From Paracoccus laeviglucosivorans (GTDB lineage Bacteria; Pseudomonadota; Alphaproteobacteria; Rhodobacterales; Rhodobacteraceae): a stretch of DNA of 64,000 bases. The stretch lies in contig NZ_FXTK01000003.1 in NCBI RefSeq assembly GCF_900182695.1, positions 248,001-312,000 of the forward strand, read 5' to 3'. A program made the translations under genes and the position numbers. Numbering within the stretch: the first letter of the stretch is position 1; each line of letters begins with the position of its first letter. Positions 55,553 to 64,000 of this stretch are shown here, in pieces. The notes below the pieces were generated by a model, which saw nothing but the letters and a program-made list of their open reading frames with translations, was not told the DNA's origin and did not search any database.

Positions 55553-55819
55553 TCACCGGAGGCTGTTCCATATCTGACAACACCTGCTTTTGTGGAGTGA
55601 TAGAGGGCGATGTCAAACGAAGCGAGGGCGCGCCTTTCTACCGTCGCTTCAGGCGTCACCTTGTCTTTGAAGGTCGGCTACAAGTGCAAGGTCAGCGACG
55701 CTATGATGACACCCTGCCCGGCGGAACCTTCAACTATCAAAAACGGATTGTGACAAGACTGACCGAGATTGAAATCGCTGCCATGATTGGTGTGGCTGAA
55801 CCACGAATGCCTGATCATA
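55553..55819. other. Intergenic remnant
   Basis: Contains a 78-codon plus-strand frame (GTG 55597 to 55833) with a weak ribosome site that overlaps the SRAP remnant; not called. No other feature seen. Confidence 0.4.
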
Positions 55820-56027
55820 CTATCGGGACTTAAGACCACGGGGCAGCGAGGGCATTCCCCAGCGGGCCATCGCCATTTCTGCCCCTTCGTCACCGTGCCG
55901 GATGATCGGCGCGAGGTAATCGGGGATAAACATCGGTTTTCCACGGCTCATTGCCGGTTCTGTCGCGCGCCGGGAAGAGGCTCGCGATTTCAGCTGGGGT
56001 GCGCTTCGTCGTATAGAGATTGCACAC
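55820..56027 (-). pseudogene. SRAP (YedK/HMCES) peptidase, frameshifted and truncated
   Basis: From GTG 56027 the frame reads VCNLYTTKRTPAEIASLF..., the N-terminus of the SOS-response-associated peptidase family, whose Cys2 crosslinks to abasic DNA. After VYP the frame breaks: a run of four C (55921-55924) where three would restore DYLAPIIRHG and later MARWGMP, both family blocks, in the +1 frame. That frame then stops at 55820 after about 70 codons; intact genes have 200 or more. So one insertion plus loss of the rest. Initiator Met is GTG. Confidence 0.8.
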
Positions 56028-56138
56028 GGATAGCCCCTGCGCCGATGTTCTTCGCTTGCTGAACTGGTGCTGAACCAAATTGCAGCAGATAGCCCCAGCA
56101 GTTTTTCTCGCCGTTAAATCATTGATTTTAAAAGAAAA

Positions 56139-56215
56139 TGGCGCACCCAAGAGGATTCGAACCTCTGACCTCTGCCTTCGGAGGGCAGCGCTCTATCCAG
56201 CTGAGCTATGGGTGC
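56139..56215 (-). tRNA. tRNA-Arg (anticodon CCG)
   Basis: A 77-base cloverleaf on the minus strand: acceptor GCACCCA/TGGGTGC, D arm GCTC/GAGC, anticodon stem CTGCC/GGCAG with loop CTCCGAA (anticodon CCG, reads CGG), T arm AGAGG TTCGAAT CCTCT, discriminator G and encoded CCA. Its 3' end faces the gene-poor region 54.9-56.1 kb. Confidence 0.97.
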
Positions 56216-56226
56216 AACCTTGCGAT

Positions 56227-56255
56227 TGCATAGCCGCTAACTTGCGGCTCTGCAA
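56227..56255 (-). promoter_or_regulatory. Promoter of tRNA-Arg(CCG)
   Basis: On the minus strand TTGCAG, a 17-base spacer and TATGCA, 11 bases before the tRNA 5' end. The spacer contains most of an inverted repeat (AGCCGC/GCGGCT, 56232-56249) that may also mark the end of the suf transcript. Confidence 0.65.
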
Positions 56256-56261
56256 TGGGGA

Positions 56262-57473
56262 TCAGGCGAAAAGCTCTCGGCAAAAGGCCAGCCCGTCGAT
56301 CAGGACATCTACCTCGGCCTTGGTGTTATACATCGCAAAACTGGCGCGCGCCGTTGCCGAAACCCCAAAGAAATCCAGCAGCGGCATGGCGCAATGTGTC
56401 CCTGCCCTGACGGCGATGCCACGCTTGTCCAGAATGGTCGAGATGTCATGGGCATGTGCCCCCTCCATCGTCAACGAGAAGATCGCACCCTTGTCCGCCG
56501 CATCGCCCTGAACCGAAACCCAGTTCAGGCTGCGCAGCCGGTCGCGCGCGTAATCGCGGATGCCGCGTTCATGGGCCGCGACATTCTCCATGCCAAGCTC
56601 CATCAGGTATTCCAGCGCAGCGCCCAGACCGATCTGGTTGACGATGCCGGGCGTCCCCGCCTCGAACCGCAGCGGCGGATCGGCATAATCCACGCTTTCG
56701 CGCGTAACGGTGCGGATCATGTCGCCGCCGCCCATAAAGGGGCGCATCTCGGCCTGACGTTCACGCGAAATCCAGATCGCCCCCGACCCCGAGGGGCCGT
56801 AAAGCTTGTGCCCGGTGATGCAGTAGAAATCGACGCCCAAAGCACCGACATCCACCGGCATATGGACCGCGCCCTGACTGCCATCGACCAGCACCGGGAC
56901 ATCCGTGCCGCGCGCGATGGCGGCAACATCGACCACCGTGCCAGTCACGTTCGACATATGCGTCACCGCAACAAGCCGGGTCTTCGGCCCGACCGCAGCC
57001 AGCACTTTCTCAGCCGGCAGGCTGCCATCGGGCTCGGGCTCGACCCATTTCAGCACCACGCCCTGACGTTCGCGCAGGAAATGCCACGGCACGATATTGG
57101 CGTGATGTTCCAGCACCGAAAGCACGATCTCATCGCCCGGCTGCAGCCGCGGCGCGGCCCAGCCATAGGAGACAAGGTTGATCCCCTCGGTCGAACCAGA
57201 GGTGAAGATCACCTCATCTTCGTGCGGGGCGTTCAGGAAACGCGCGATGATCGCGCGCACCCGTTCGTAATTTTCGGTCGCGAGGTTCGACAGGTAATGC
57301 AGGCCGCGATGAACGTTGGCATACTCACCCTCATAGGCGCGGGTGATCGCGTCGATCACCTGACGCGGCTTTTGCGACGATGCGCCGCTGTCCAGATAGA
57401 CCAGCGGACGACCGTTGACCTGACGCGACAGGATCGGAAAATCAGCGCGGACTTTTTCGATGTCGAAGCTCAT
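56262..57473 (-). CDS. sufS: Cysteine desulfurase SufS
   Basis: Group II PLP enzyme that takes sulfur from cysteine for Fe-S assembly. 403 residues. PLP lysine in ITGHKLYGPSG (about residue 221), catalytic Cys in AGTHCAMPLL (about 360), typical DFPIL and YLDSGASSQKP at the N-terminus. It ends the suf run, overlapping the preceding membrane-protein gene by 4 bases. A sulfur-relay partner (SufE or SufU) is not in this window. Confidence 0.95.
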   Translation of the reverse strand: MSFDIEKVRADFPILSRQVNGRPLVYLDSGASSQKPRQVIDAITRAYEGEYANVHRGLHYLSNLATENYERVRAIIARFLNAPHEDEVIFTSGSTEGINLVSYGWAAPRLQPGDEIVLSVLEHHANIVPWHFLRERQGVVLKWVEPEPDGSLPAEKVLAAVGPKTRLVAVTHMSNVTGTVVDVAAIARGTDVPVLVDGSQGAVHMPVDVGALGVDFYCITGHKLYGPSGSGAIWISRERQAEMRPFMGGGDMIRTVTRESVDYADPPLRFEAGTPGIVNQIGLGAALEYLMELGMENVAAHERGIRDYARDRLRSLNWVSVQGDAADKGAIFSLTMEGAHAHDISTILDKRGIAVRAGTHCAMPLLDFFGVSATARASFAMYNTKAEVDVLIDGLAFCRELFA

Positions 57474-58057
57474 GGAGCGACCTCCGGTAGAATGCCAAAT
57501 GCGGCGGCGATGATCGACAGCACGAAACCCAGCAGAAACACGCTGCCGATGAACCCAAGTGCGACCTTGGCGGTGCTTTGGAACCCATGCAGCGCCTTGG
57601 TCATCGCAATCGTCAGATAGACCGAAATGGCAAAGGCGATAATCGACATCAGCGAAGCAGTGCCGGGAAACAGCAGCATTGCAACCAGTTGCACAGCCTG
57701 CAGCCCGACAAGGATCAGCTCGACCCAGCCGATCAGCAGCACCGCGTCATCGAACGCGCCCTGACCGCCGAATGCCCGTCCGATGACGGTGATGGCGATG
57801 GCCGAAATCACCATGGCCCCCAATTGCAGCACAGCCAGAGACATCGGAACCGACAGGATCGCTGTCAGCGCATCCTGAGACATGGGCGGAAACATGACAC
57901 GGGCGATGCCAGCCAGCAGCGTCGACAGGCAGACGGCCACGCCCAGCACCATCCACCGCTCGGCCATGGACAGATCCAGCCCGCGCAGCACCGCCACGCC
58001 CTGCGCCGGATTGCGCAGCGTGGTCACCATCAGTTCGCCCAGATCGCGGAAATTCAT
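57470..58057 (-). CDS. Yip1-family membrane protein
   Basis: 195 residues from ATG 58057 (MNFRDLGELMVTTLRNPAQG), a Yip1-like start in which a conserved amphipathic segment and the DL-NP-Q motif precede five helices (WMVLGVAVCLSTLLAGIA, AVLQLGAMVISAIAIT, DDAVLLIGWVELILV, LMSIIAFAISVYLTIAM, VALGFIGSVFLLGFVL). Function unknown in bacteria. It is embedded between sufD and sufS, coupled to sufS by a 4-base overlap. Confidence 0.85.
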   Translation of the reverse strand: MNFRDLGELMVTTLRNPAQGVAVLRGLDLSMAERWMVLGVAVCLSTLLAGIARVMFPPMSQDALTAILSVPMSLAVLQLGAMVISAIAITVIGRAFGGQGAFDDAVLLIGWVELILVGLQAVQLVAMLLFPGTASLMSIIAFAISVYLTIAMTKALHGFQSTAKVALGFIGSVFLLGFVLSIIAAAFGILPEVAP

Positions 58058-58067
58058 GAATGCTCCG

Positions 58068-58559
58068 TCATTGCGCGGATGCGGTGGACACCGCACGCAG
58101 CCCCGCGCCCCATATCATCAGAAAACCAAGGCCCGCCACCGCGCGGGTCAAGGTCAGCGCCGGACCGGGGCCGACCAGCCCCGCCGTCAGTCCCGCCAGC
58201 AACATCGCGGGCGCGACGGCCAGCAGCGCCCAGAACAGCGCCAGCCGGGACGCCTGCGGATCAATCCGCCATGGTGTCAGCCGCGACAATCCCGCGACCA
58301 GCGCCGCCAGCGCGTAGGCCACCAGCGGCATCATGAACAGCACCGCCGTCGCAGCCCCCGCCATCCGCGCAGCCATCGGAACCGAGGGGTCCAGATGCGC
58401 CGCCCGCGCATGTTCAGGTGTCTGCGCGACCAGAAACATCAGCATCGCCGCCATCAGGATGACGACCAGCGCCCGGTCGGGGATGCCGCGCAGGGACGTA
58501 ACCACCCTGCCCGGCGCCCACCAGCTTTGCACAATGCGCGGGACGATCCCGGACTGCAT
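58068..58559 (-). CDS. Second small membrane protein in suf run
   Basis: 163 residues with four predicted helices (ALVVILMAAMLMFLVAQ, AVLFMMPLVAYALAALVAG, LALFWALLAVAPAMLLAGLTAGLV, LGFLMIWGAGLRAV). Its beginning (RIVQSWWAPGRVVTSLRGIPDRAL) and size resemble the Yip1-family neighbour, so the two may be paralogues. It starts 4 bases after the sufD stop and ends 10 bases before the neighbour starts. No motif points to a role in Fe-S assembly. Confidence 0.8.
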   Translation of the reverse strand: MQSGIVPRIVQSWWAPGRVVTSLRGIPDRALVVILMAAMLMFLVAQTPEHARAAHLDPSVPMAARMAGAATAVLFMMPLVAYALAALVAGLSRLTPWRIDPQASRLALFWALLAVAPAMLLAGLTAGLVGPGPALTLTRAVAGLGFLMIWGAGLRAVSTASAQ

Positions 58560-58563
58560 GGTC

Positions 58564-59895
58564 TTAGCTTGCAGCCCGGCTGGTCAGCCATTCGTCCAGA
58601 CGGCCAAGAATGTCGTCGCGCAGACGGTCATCCTCGATCTCATCCAGCGCGTCGGCCAGGAAGGACAGCACCAGCAGCACGATCGCCTGTTCACGCGGCA
58701 CCCCGCGCGAGCGCAGGTAGAACAGCGCCGTTTCATCCAGCGCACCGGTCGTCGAACCATGCGAACATTTCACGTCGTCGGCATAGATCTCCAGCTCGGG
58801 CTTGGCCAGAAACTGGCTGCCTTCGTCCAGCAGAAGACCTTGGCTGATCTGGTAGCCATCGGTCCTTTGCGCGCCGGGTTTCACCAGAATCTTGCCCTGG
58901 AAGATGCCATTCGCACCGTGCTTCAGCACCTTCTTGAACACCTGACGGCTTTCGCAACGCTCGGCGGCATGGGTGATGAAAACGGTGTCGTCGTGATGGA
59001 ACTTGCCGGTGCTGCCATCGCCAAGTGCGGCGGCGGCAATATGTGCCACGGCGTCGTCGCCAAGGATCTGGATCACGCCTTCGTTGCGCATCATCTCGCC
59101 ATTGACGGCCAGCGAGAAGGACTTGAACAGCGCAGCTTCACCCACGCGGGCAAAGATATGGCCGATGCCGACCTTGGCATCGTCGGCACGCTTGCTGGCG
59201 ATATGATGGAAACGCGCGCCCTTGGCCACGTCCACCTCAAGCACCGCGTTCGAACGTGCACCCAGCGCGCCGGTTTCCAGCAGCGTCAGTTCGGCACCTT
59301 CCTCAAGCGCCACGACGTGATGCACCATCACGTCCGCGGCAGCATCGGCGCGGCGATAGATCAGATGCACCGGACGCGCGACCTGCCCCGTCACACGGAT
59401 CAGCACGCCATCGACGGCTGCCAGCGTGTTCAGCACGGCAAAGGGACGCTTCACCGGGGTCTGCCCCTCGGTCTCCAGCTTGCCATAAAAGGCAGCGGCC
59501 CAGTGATCGCCCGCATCGGCGGTGGCCAGCGTCGAGATTTCCAACCCCTCGCCCGCCAGATCGTCCGAGGCGTCTGCATCGAAACGGCCATCGACAAAGA
59601 CCAGCTTCAGCCGGTCGATTTCCGCAAACAGGGTCGATTCACGCGCCGGGATGTCCAGCGCAGTGGCCTTCGGTGCGTTGAACGCCGCCGGGTCGGTATA
59701 GCGCCAGTATTCGTCACGCGCGCCCGGCAGGCCCATTGCCTGCAGGCGCTCAGCCGCATCGGCGCGGGCCGCGCGGGTGAAACCACCCTGCGGCAGGTCC
59801 AGCGCAGCCAGCCGCGCCGTTAGCGCCGCATCGCCGGGCCGCGCTTTCCCCTCGACCGTTGGGGTCTGGGCGGCAAGAACAGCCGTATCCGCCAT
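58564..59895 (-). CDS. sufD: Fe-S cluster scaffold protein SufD
   Basis: 443 residues. With SufB and SufC it forms the SufBC2D scaffold. The N-terminal half is divergent; the parallel beta-helix core and C-terminal block KCSHGSTTGALDETALFYLRSRGVPREQAIVLLVLSFLADAL are diagnostic (KCSHGATVGQLD-type motif). It starts at the last base of sufC (1-base overlap). Confidence 0.94.
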   Translation of the reverse strand: MADTAVLAAQTPTVEGKARPGDAALTARLAALDLPQGGFTRAARADAAERLQAMGLPGARDEYWRYTDPAAFNAPKATALDIPARESTLFAEIDRLKLVFVDGRFDADASDDLAGEGLEISTLATADAGDHWAAAFYGKLETEGQTPVKRPFAVLNTLAAVDGVLIRVTGQVARPVHLIYRRADAAADVMVHHVVALEEGAELTLLETGALGARSNAVLEVDVAKGARFHHIASKRADDAKVGIGHIFARVGEAALFKSFSLAVNGEMMRNEGVIQILGDDAVAHIAAAALGDGSTGKFHHDDTVFITHAAERCESRQVFKKVLKHGANGIFQGKILVKPGAQRTDGYQISQGLLLDEGSQFLAKPELEIYADDVKCSHGSTTGALDETALFYLRSRGVPREQAIVLLVLSFLADALDEIEDDRLRDDILGRLDEWLTSRAAS

Positions 59896-60650
59896 CAGTT
59901 GGCCTCCGCCAGCAGATCGCCGTAGCCGTTCTTTTCGACTTCCAGCGCCAGTTCAGGGCCGCCGGTCTTGATGATGCGGCCGTTCGACATGATGTGAACC
60001 ACGTCCGGTTTGATATGGTCCAGCAGGCGCTGATAATGCGTGATGACAAGGAAGCTGCGATCGGGCGAACGCAGCGCGTTCACGCCTTCGGCCACCAGAC
60101 GCATCGCATCGACGTCCAGACCCGAATCCGTTTCATCCAGGATGCACATCCGGGGTTCCAGCATTGCCATCTGCAGGATTTCGTTGCGCTTTTTCTCACC
60201 GCCCGAGAAGCCCACATTGACCGGACGCTTCAGCATGTCGGCGTCGATCTGCAGGGTCTTGGCCTTTTCGCGCACGACCTTCAGGAACTCGGCCGAGGAA
60301 AGTTCTTCCTCGCCACGTGCCTTGCGCTGAGCGTTCACTGCGGTGCGCAGAAAGGTCAGGTTGCCCACGCCCGGAATTTCGACCGGGTATTGGAACGCAA
60401 GGAACAGACCGGCGGCAGCGCGCTCCTCGGGCTCCATCTCCAGCAGCGCCTCACCGTCCAGCGAGGCCTCACCTTCGGTCACTTCGTAACCGTCGCGGCC
60501 CGACAGCACATAGGACAGCGTGGATTTCCCCGAACCGTTCGGGCCCATGATCGCATGGACCTCGCCTGCCGGGACGGTCAGATCCACGCCCTTGAGGATT
60601 TGCTTATCCTCTTCCTCAAGTTTGACGTGCAGATTCTTGATTTCCAGCAT
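59895..60650 (-). CDS. sufC: Fe-S cluster assembly ATPase SufC
   Basis: 251 residues, an ABC-type ATPase that drives conformational change in SufB-SufD. Walker A GPNGSGKST, signature GFSGGEKKRNEILQMA, Walker B CILDETDSGLDVDAM, switch His in VITHYQRLLD. It lies 9 bases after the YbjQ-like gene. Confidence 0.97.
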   Translation of the reverse strand: MLEIKNLHVKLEEEDKQILKGVDLTVPAGEVHAIMGPNGSGKSTLSYVLSGRDGYEVTEGEASLDGEALLEMEPEERAAAGLFLAFQYPVEIPGVGNLTFLRTAVNAQRKARGEEELSSAEFLKVVREKAKTLQIDADMLKRPVNVGFSGGEKKRNEILQMAMLEPRMCILDETDSGLDVDAMRLVAEGVNALRSPDRSFLVITHYQRLLDHIKPDVVHIMSNGRIIKTGGPELALEVEKNGYGDLLAEAN

Positions 60651-60659
60651 GTTTCGTTC

Positions 60660-60971
60660 CTATTCCACGGTCACGGCGGTGCCCGAGGCGGACACCATCA
60701 GCATGTTGTTGATGACTTCATAGTCAAGATCGACACCGATCACGGCATTGCCGCCAGCGGCGCGGGCACGGTCCTGCATTTCCGACAGGGCCGTTTCGCG
60801 CGCCTCGGCCAGCGCGGATTCGTAGGCGCCGGAACGGCCGCCCACGATGTCGCGAATGCCTGCGAACAGGTCACGGAAGATATTGGCACCGATGATCGTC
60901 TCTCCGGTCACGACGCCATGATAGGCGGTGACGCGGCGACCCTCGACACTGTTGGTCGTGGTGACGATCAT
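60660..60971 (-). CDS. YbjQ-family (DUF74) protein
   Basis: 103 residues, the family size. [51 protein letters not shown] is the signature N-terminus, followed by [16 protein letters not shown]. Proteins of this UPF0145/DUF74 group form pentamers and are sometimes labelled heavy-metal-binding; the role is unknown. Its position inside the suf operon, coupled to sufB by a 4-base overlap and 9 bases from sufC, suggests a part in metal or Fe-S handling; this is inference. Confidence 0.88.
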   Translation of the reverse strand: MIVTTTNSVEGRRVTAYHGVVTGETIIGANIFRDLFAGIRDIVGGRSGAYESALAEARETALSEMQDRARAAGGNAVIGVDLDYEVINNMLMVSASGTAVTVE

Positions 60972-62491
60972 CCCACCGACCCTTCAAGCGAGATCGCGAC
61001 CAGCGACTGCGCTTCCATTGCGAATTCCATCGGCAGCGCCTGCAGCACTTCGCGGCAGAAGCCGTTCACGACCAGCGCGACGGCCTCTTCCTCATCCATG
61101 CCACGCGCGCGGCAATAGAACAGCTGGTCGTCATCGACCTTGCTGGTCGTCGCCTCATGTTCGACGCGGGACGAGGTGTTCTTGACCTCGATATAGGGCA
61201 CGGTATGCGCACCGCATTGATCACCGATCAGCAGGCTGTCGCATTGGGTATAGTTGCGGCTGTTGGTGGCGCGCGGGTGCATCGTCACCAGACCGCGATA
61301 GGTGTTCTGCGCCTTGCCCGCAGAAATCCCTTTTGAAACAATGCGCGATCGGGTGTTCTTGCCAAGATGGATCATCTTGGTCCCGGTGTCGGCCTGCTGC
61401 ATGTTGTTGGCGATGGCGATGGAATAGAACTCGCCTTGGCTTTCTTCGCCGCGCAGGATGCAGGACGGATATTTCCACGTGATCGCCGAGCCGGTTTCAA
61501 CCTGCGTCCACATCACCTTGGCCCGAGCCTCGCGGCAATCGGCGCGCTTAGTGACAAAGTTGTAGATGCCGCCCTTGCCGTCTTCGTCGCCGGGGAACCA
61601 GTTCTGGACGGTCGAGTATTTCACCTCGGCATCTTCCAGAATGACGATCTCGACCACGGCGGCGTGCAGCTGCGCGGTGTCACGTTTGGGCGCGGTGCAG
61701 CCTTCCAGATAGCTGACATAGCTACCCTTGTCGGCAATGATCAGCGTCCGTTCGAACTGCCCGGTGTTTTCCGCGTTGATGCGGAAATAGGTCGAAAGCT
61801 CCATCGGGCAGCGCACGCCCGGCGGAATATAGACGAACGACCCATCCGAGAACACGGCGCTGTTCAGCGTCGCATAGAAGTTGTCGGATTGCGGCACGAC
61901 ACTGCCCAGATATTTCTGGACCAGCTCGGGATGTTCGCGGATCGCCTCGGAGATCGAGCAGAAGATCACGCCCGCCTTAGCCAGTTCGTCCTTGAAGGTC
62001 GTGCCAACCGAAACGCTGTCGAACACGGCATCCACGGCGACCTTGCGGCCCTCCGCCGGGGCATCCTCAGCCCCCTCGACGCCTGCAAGGATCATCTGCT
62101 CCTTCAGCGGGATCCCCAGCTTTTCATAGGTCGCCAACAGCTTGGGATCGACCTCGTCCAGTGACTTCGGCTTGACTTCCATGCTTTTGGGACGGGCGTA
62201 GTAATACTGATCCTGAAAGTCGATTTCGGGATAGTTCACCATCGCCCATTTCGGTTCCGTCATGGTCTGCCAGCGGCGGAAAGCCTGCAGGCGCCATTCG
62301 GTCATCCATTCGGGTTCGTTGTTCTTGGTCGAGATCAGGCGAACGATGTCTTCGTTCACGCCCTTGGGGGCGTATTCCATCTCGATCTCGGTGTCCCAGC
62401 CGTATTTATACGACCCCATGTTCTGGACGGTCTCGACGGTCTCGCGGTCCACGCCTTCGCGGACTTCAATTTCTTCGAGTTCAGCAGCCAT
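60968..62491 (-). CDS. sufB: Fe-S cluster scaffold protein SufB
   Basis: 507 residues from ATG 62491 with GGAAGGG 6 bases upstream (a longer frame to 62623 overlaps the desulfurase gene). Features: [71 protein letters not shown], the C-terminal [30 protein letters not shown] with the Cys of the B-D interface. It is the main scaffold on which the cluster is built. Confidence 0.97.
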   Translation of the reverse strand: MAAELEEIEVREGVDRETVETVQNMGSYKYGWDTEIEMEYAPKGVNEDIVRLISTKNNEPEWMTEWRLQAFRRWQTMTEPKWAMVNYPEIDFQDQYYYARPKSMEVKPKSLDEVDPKLLATYEKLGIPLKEQMILAGVEGAEDAPAEGRKVAVDAVFDSVSVGTTFKDELAKAGVIFCSISEAIREHPELVQKYLGSVVPQSDNFYATLNSAVFSDGSFVYIPPGVRCPMELSTYFRINAENTGQFERTLIIADKGSYVSYLEGCTAPKRDTAQLHAAVVEIVILEDAEVKYSTVQNWFPGDEDGKGGIYNFVTKRADCREARAKVMWTQVETGSAITWKYPSCILRGEESQGEFYSIAIANNMQQADTGTKMIHLGKNTRSRIVSKGISAGKAQNTYRGLVTMHPRATNSRNYTQCDSLLIGDQCGAHTVPYIEVKNTSSRVEHEATTSKVDDDQLFYCRARGMDEEEAVALVVNGFCREVLQALPMEFAMEAQSLVAISLEGSVG

Positions 62492-62492
62492 C

Positions 62493-63560
62493 TCAAACCC
62501 TTCCTGCGGTTTCCCGCGTGTCATTCCTTTGCCGCCAGCGCGCATGGGCCGCCAGCCAGGCATCTGCGAAACGCACAACATCCCGACCGTCCGTCGTCGG
62601 ACCGATCGAGACGCGGATCGCATCGCCCGCCCATTCCGCCGCGATGCCCATGGCCGTCAGGACCGAACTTGGCCGGACCTTCCCCGACGAACAGGCCGAG
62701 CCCGCCGAAACGGCGAAACCGGCCAGATCCATCTGCATCACCTGCGTCTCTCCGCGCCAACCCGGCGTCAGGATCGACAATGTATTGGGCAGGCGGCGGG
62801 ATTCGCGTCCCGGGAATGTAACCATTTCCGTCTGGGATTCCAGTGCGGCCATCAGCGAATCCCTGATCTCGGCCATTTTTTCAGGGATGCCACGATCCAG
62901 ATCCGCTTGCGCTGCGCGCGCGGCGGCGGCAAAGCCCATGATGCCGATCAGGTTCTCGGTCCCGGCGCGGCGGCCCTGTTCCTGACCGCCGCCTTTCAGA
63001 CGCGCCTCGATCTCGGTCCCGCGTTTGACGACCAGCGCGCCGATGCCGCGCGGCCCGCCCAGCTTATGGGCGCTGACAAATCCCGCCTCGATCCCCAGCC
63101 AGTTGAAGGCAAAGGGGATTTTCCCGAAAGCCTGCGTCATGTCGCTGACGGCCAGCCCGTGCGGCAGATCCTGAATGACGCCGGTTTCGGGATTGGCCAG
63201 TTGCAAAGTTGCGCGCGCCGGGTCGGGAACCGTCACGATACCCGCTGCATCCACCGCCAGTTCAGGCCGAACCCAGGCCAGCACGGCGGCATGTTCCACC
63301 CCCGCGCAGGCCAGATCGCGCCCTTGCAGCACCAGCGCAGCACTTTCCGTCGCGCCCGAGGTGAAGATGACATCCGCCCCTTCGGCCCCCAGCGCCGCGG
63401 CCACATCCTCGCGCGCACGCTCCAGCGCGGATTTCGCGGCGCGGCCTTCGGCATGGACGGATGACGGATTGCCCACGATCTCGGTCGCGGAAAGCATCGC
63501 CTCGCGGGCCTCGGGACGCAGAGGGGCGGTGGCGTTCCAATCCAGATAGGTGCGGTTCAT
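62493..63560 (-). CDS. Cysteine desulfurase, NifS/IscS type
   Basis: 355 residues, shorter than most NifS/IscS proteins. PLP lysine Lys166 in [11 protein letters not shown], conserved [13 protein letters not shown], catalytic Cys in [10 protein letters not shown], and [14 protein letters not shown] at the start mark group I desulfurases. Its presence directly before sufB, alongside SufS at the operon end, gives the cell two sulfur donors in one transcript. It overlaps the coaBC stop by 4 bases and ends 1 base before sufB. No IscR regulator is present in the window. Confidence 0.93.
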   Translation of the reverse strand: MNRTYLDWNATAPLRPEAREAMLSATEIVGNPSSVHAEGRAAKSALERAREDVAAALGAEGADVIFTSGATESAALVLQGRDLACAGVEHAAVLAWVRPELAVDAAGIVTVPDPARATLQLANPETGVIQDLPHGLAVSDMTQAFGKIPFAFNWLGIEAGFVSAHKLGGPRGIGALVVKRGTEIEARLKGGGQEQGRRAGTENLIGIMGFAAAARAAQADLDRGIPEKMAEIRDSLMAALESQTEMVTFPGRESRRLPNTLSILTPGWRGETQVMQMDLAGFAVSAGSACSSGKVRPSSVLTAMGIAAEWAGDAIRVSIGPTTDGRDVVRFADAWLAAHARWRQRNDTRETAGRV

Positions 63561-64000
63561 CCCAAATCCTCCGGCAGGTGATCCAGCGCGTCGGCAATGC
63601 GTTCGGCCAGCTGCGCAGCCACCTGTTCCTTGCGCATCCGGGGCCAGCTTTCAGCGCCGTCTTCGGTGATCAGCGTGACGGCATTTTCCGTCCCGCCCAT
63701 GATGCCGGTCGCGGGGCTGACATCATTGGCGACGATCCAATCCGCAGCTTTGCGCAGACGCTTGGCGGTCGCATGGGCGATCACATCATCGGTTTCGGCG
63801 GCAAAGCCCACGACCAGCGCCGGACGTTTCTGCGCCAGATGCCCGATCCATGCCAGAATATCGGGGTTTTCGGCAAATTGCAGGCTGGGCGCCATGCCGC
63901 CGGCATCTTTCTTGATCTTGTGATCCTGCGCGTTCGTCACATGCCAATCGGCCACAGCGGCGGCCATGACGGCAGCATCGGCGGGCAAGGCCGTCTCGAC
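63557..64000 (-). CDS. coaBC: CoaBC, phosphopantothenoylcysteine synthetase domain, partial
   Basis: The C-terminal 147 codons of a bifunctional enzyme of coenzyme A synthesis; the 5' part lies beyond the right edge. ADAAVMAAAVADWHV, KIKKDAG (cytidylate contact), NPDILAWIGHLAQKRPALVVGFAAETDD, DWIVANDVSP and MGGTENAVTLI are CoaB-domain motifs. The decarboxylase (CoaC) domain is not visible. Stop overlaps the start of the cysteine desulfurase. Confidence 0.93.
   Translation of the reverse strand, partial: VETALPADAAVMAAAVADWHVTNAQDHKIKKDAGGMAPSLQFAENPDILAWIGHLAQKRPALVVGFAAETDDVIAHATAKRLRKAADWIVANDVSPATGIMGGTENAVTLITEDGAESWPRMRKEQVAAQLAERIADALDHLPEDLG

Noticed and set aside
55597..55833. 78-codon plus-strand frame from GTG
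   Set aside because: Weak start, no family, overlaps the SRAP remnant on the other strand.
1..64000. CRISPR array, insertion sequence, integrase or prophage structural genes
   Set aside because: No regularly spaced repeats, transposase, integrase, capsid, portal or terminase motif seen in any frame.

Overview
The window is about 64 kb of high-GC chromosome from an alphaproteobacterium of the Rhodobacteraceae, most likely Paracoccus or a close relative. The strongest pointer is the membrane-anchored cytochrome c at 35.6-36.1 kb. Its N-terminus, acidic linker and heme domain match what I remember of Paracoccus denitrificans cytochrome c552 (CycM). A C4-pathway 5-aminolevulinate synthase, the pyrH-frr-uppS run, ctaA and a long suf operon fit the same group. 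No database was searched; names rest on motifs and remembered family sequences.

Layout. 0-3 kb: pyrH-frr-uppS (minus), miaA divergent. 3-6 kb: an AraC regulator, then a ppx-rlmE pair. 6-11 kb: a plus-strand run of a 54-residue membrane protein, a CoxE-like VWA protein, an M48 protease, a membrane protein with a hydrolase-like GHSSG motif and a cytochrome P450. 11-17 kb: trmJ-ctaA-M32 carboxypeptidase (minus), a ThiE-like gene and guaA. 17-22.5 kb: a bile-acid-type symporter, then a terminator-bounded accessory block of three unrecognised genes plus a Hint-domain protein, ending against tRNA-Arg(UCU). 22.5-27 kb: a GNAT enzyme and the sulfate ABC operon with a structured leader. 27-36 kb: a TerB/DnaJ-like protein, a small secreted protein and a yejABEF-type peptide importer with a glycosyltransferase. 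36-42 kb: cycM/pheA, SRP RNA with a clear promoter, psuK-psuG, a patatin and a DUF2267 protein. 42-48 kb: aminotransferase-amiC-mrcA-prfB. 48-54 kb: a DsbA-like thioredoxin, a RodZ-like protein, ispG, hemA and an M20 dipeptidase. 54-56 kb: a compact LuxR-type regulator and a gene-poor, decayed stretch with a frameshifted SRAP/YedK remnant and tRNA-Arg(CCG). 56-64 kb: coaBC - cysteine desulfurase - sufB - ybjQ - sufC - sufD - two membrane genes - sufS.

Most genes are conserved housekeeping functions. The best candidates for something undescribed are the 18.1-22.2 kb block (an Ig/LamG-like protein, an SGNH-esterase-like protein and a Hint protein, with no recognisable signal peptides, integrase or phage genes, flanked by a 10-bp direct repeat); a dispersed intergenic repeat found at four gene 3' ends, twice as long inverted pairs; the leader of the sulfate operon; and the five-gene VWA/M48/P450 run. 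None is proved to be a new system by sequence alone.
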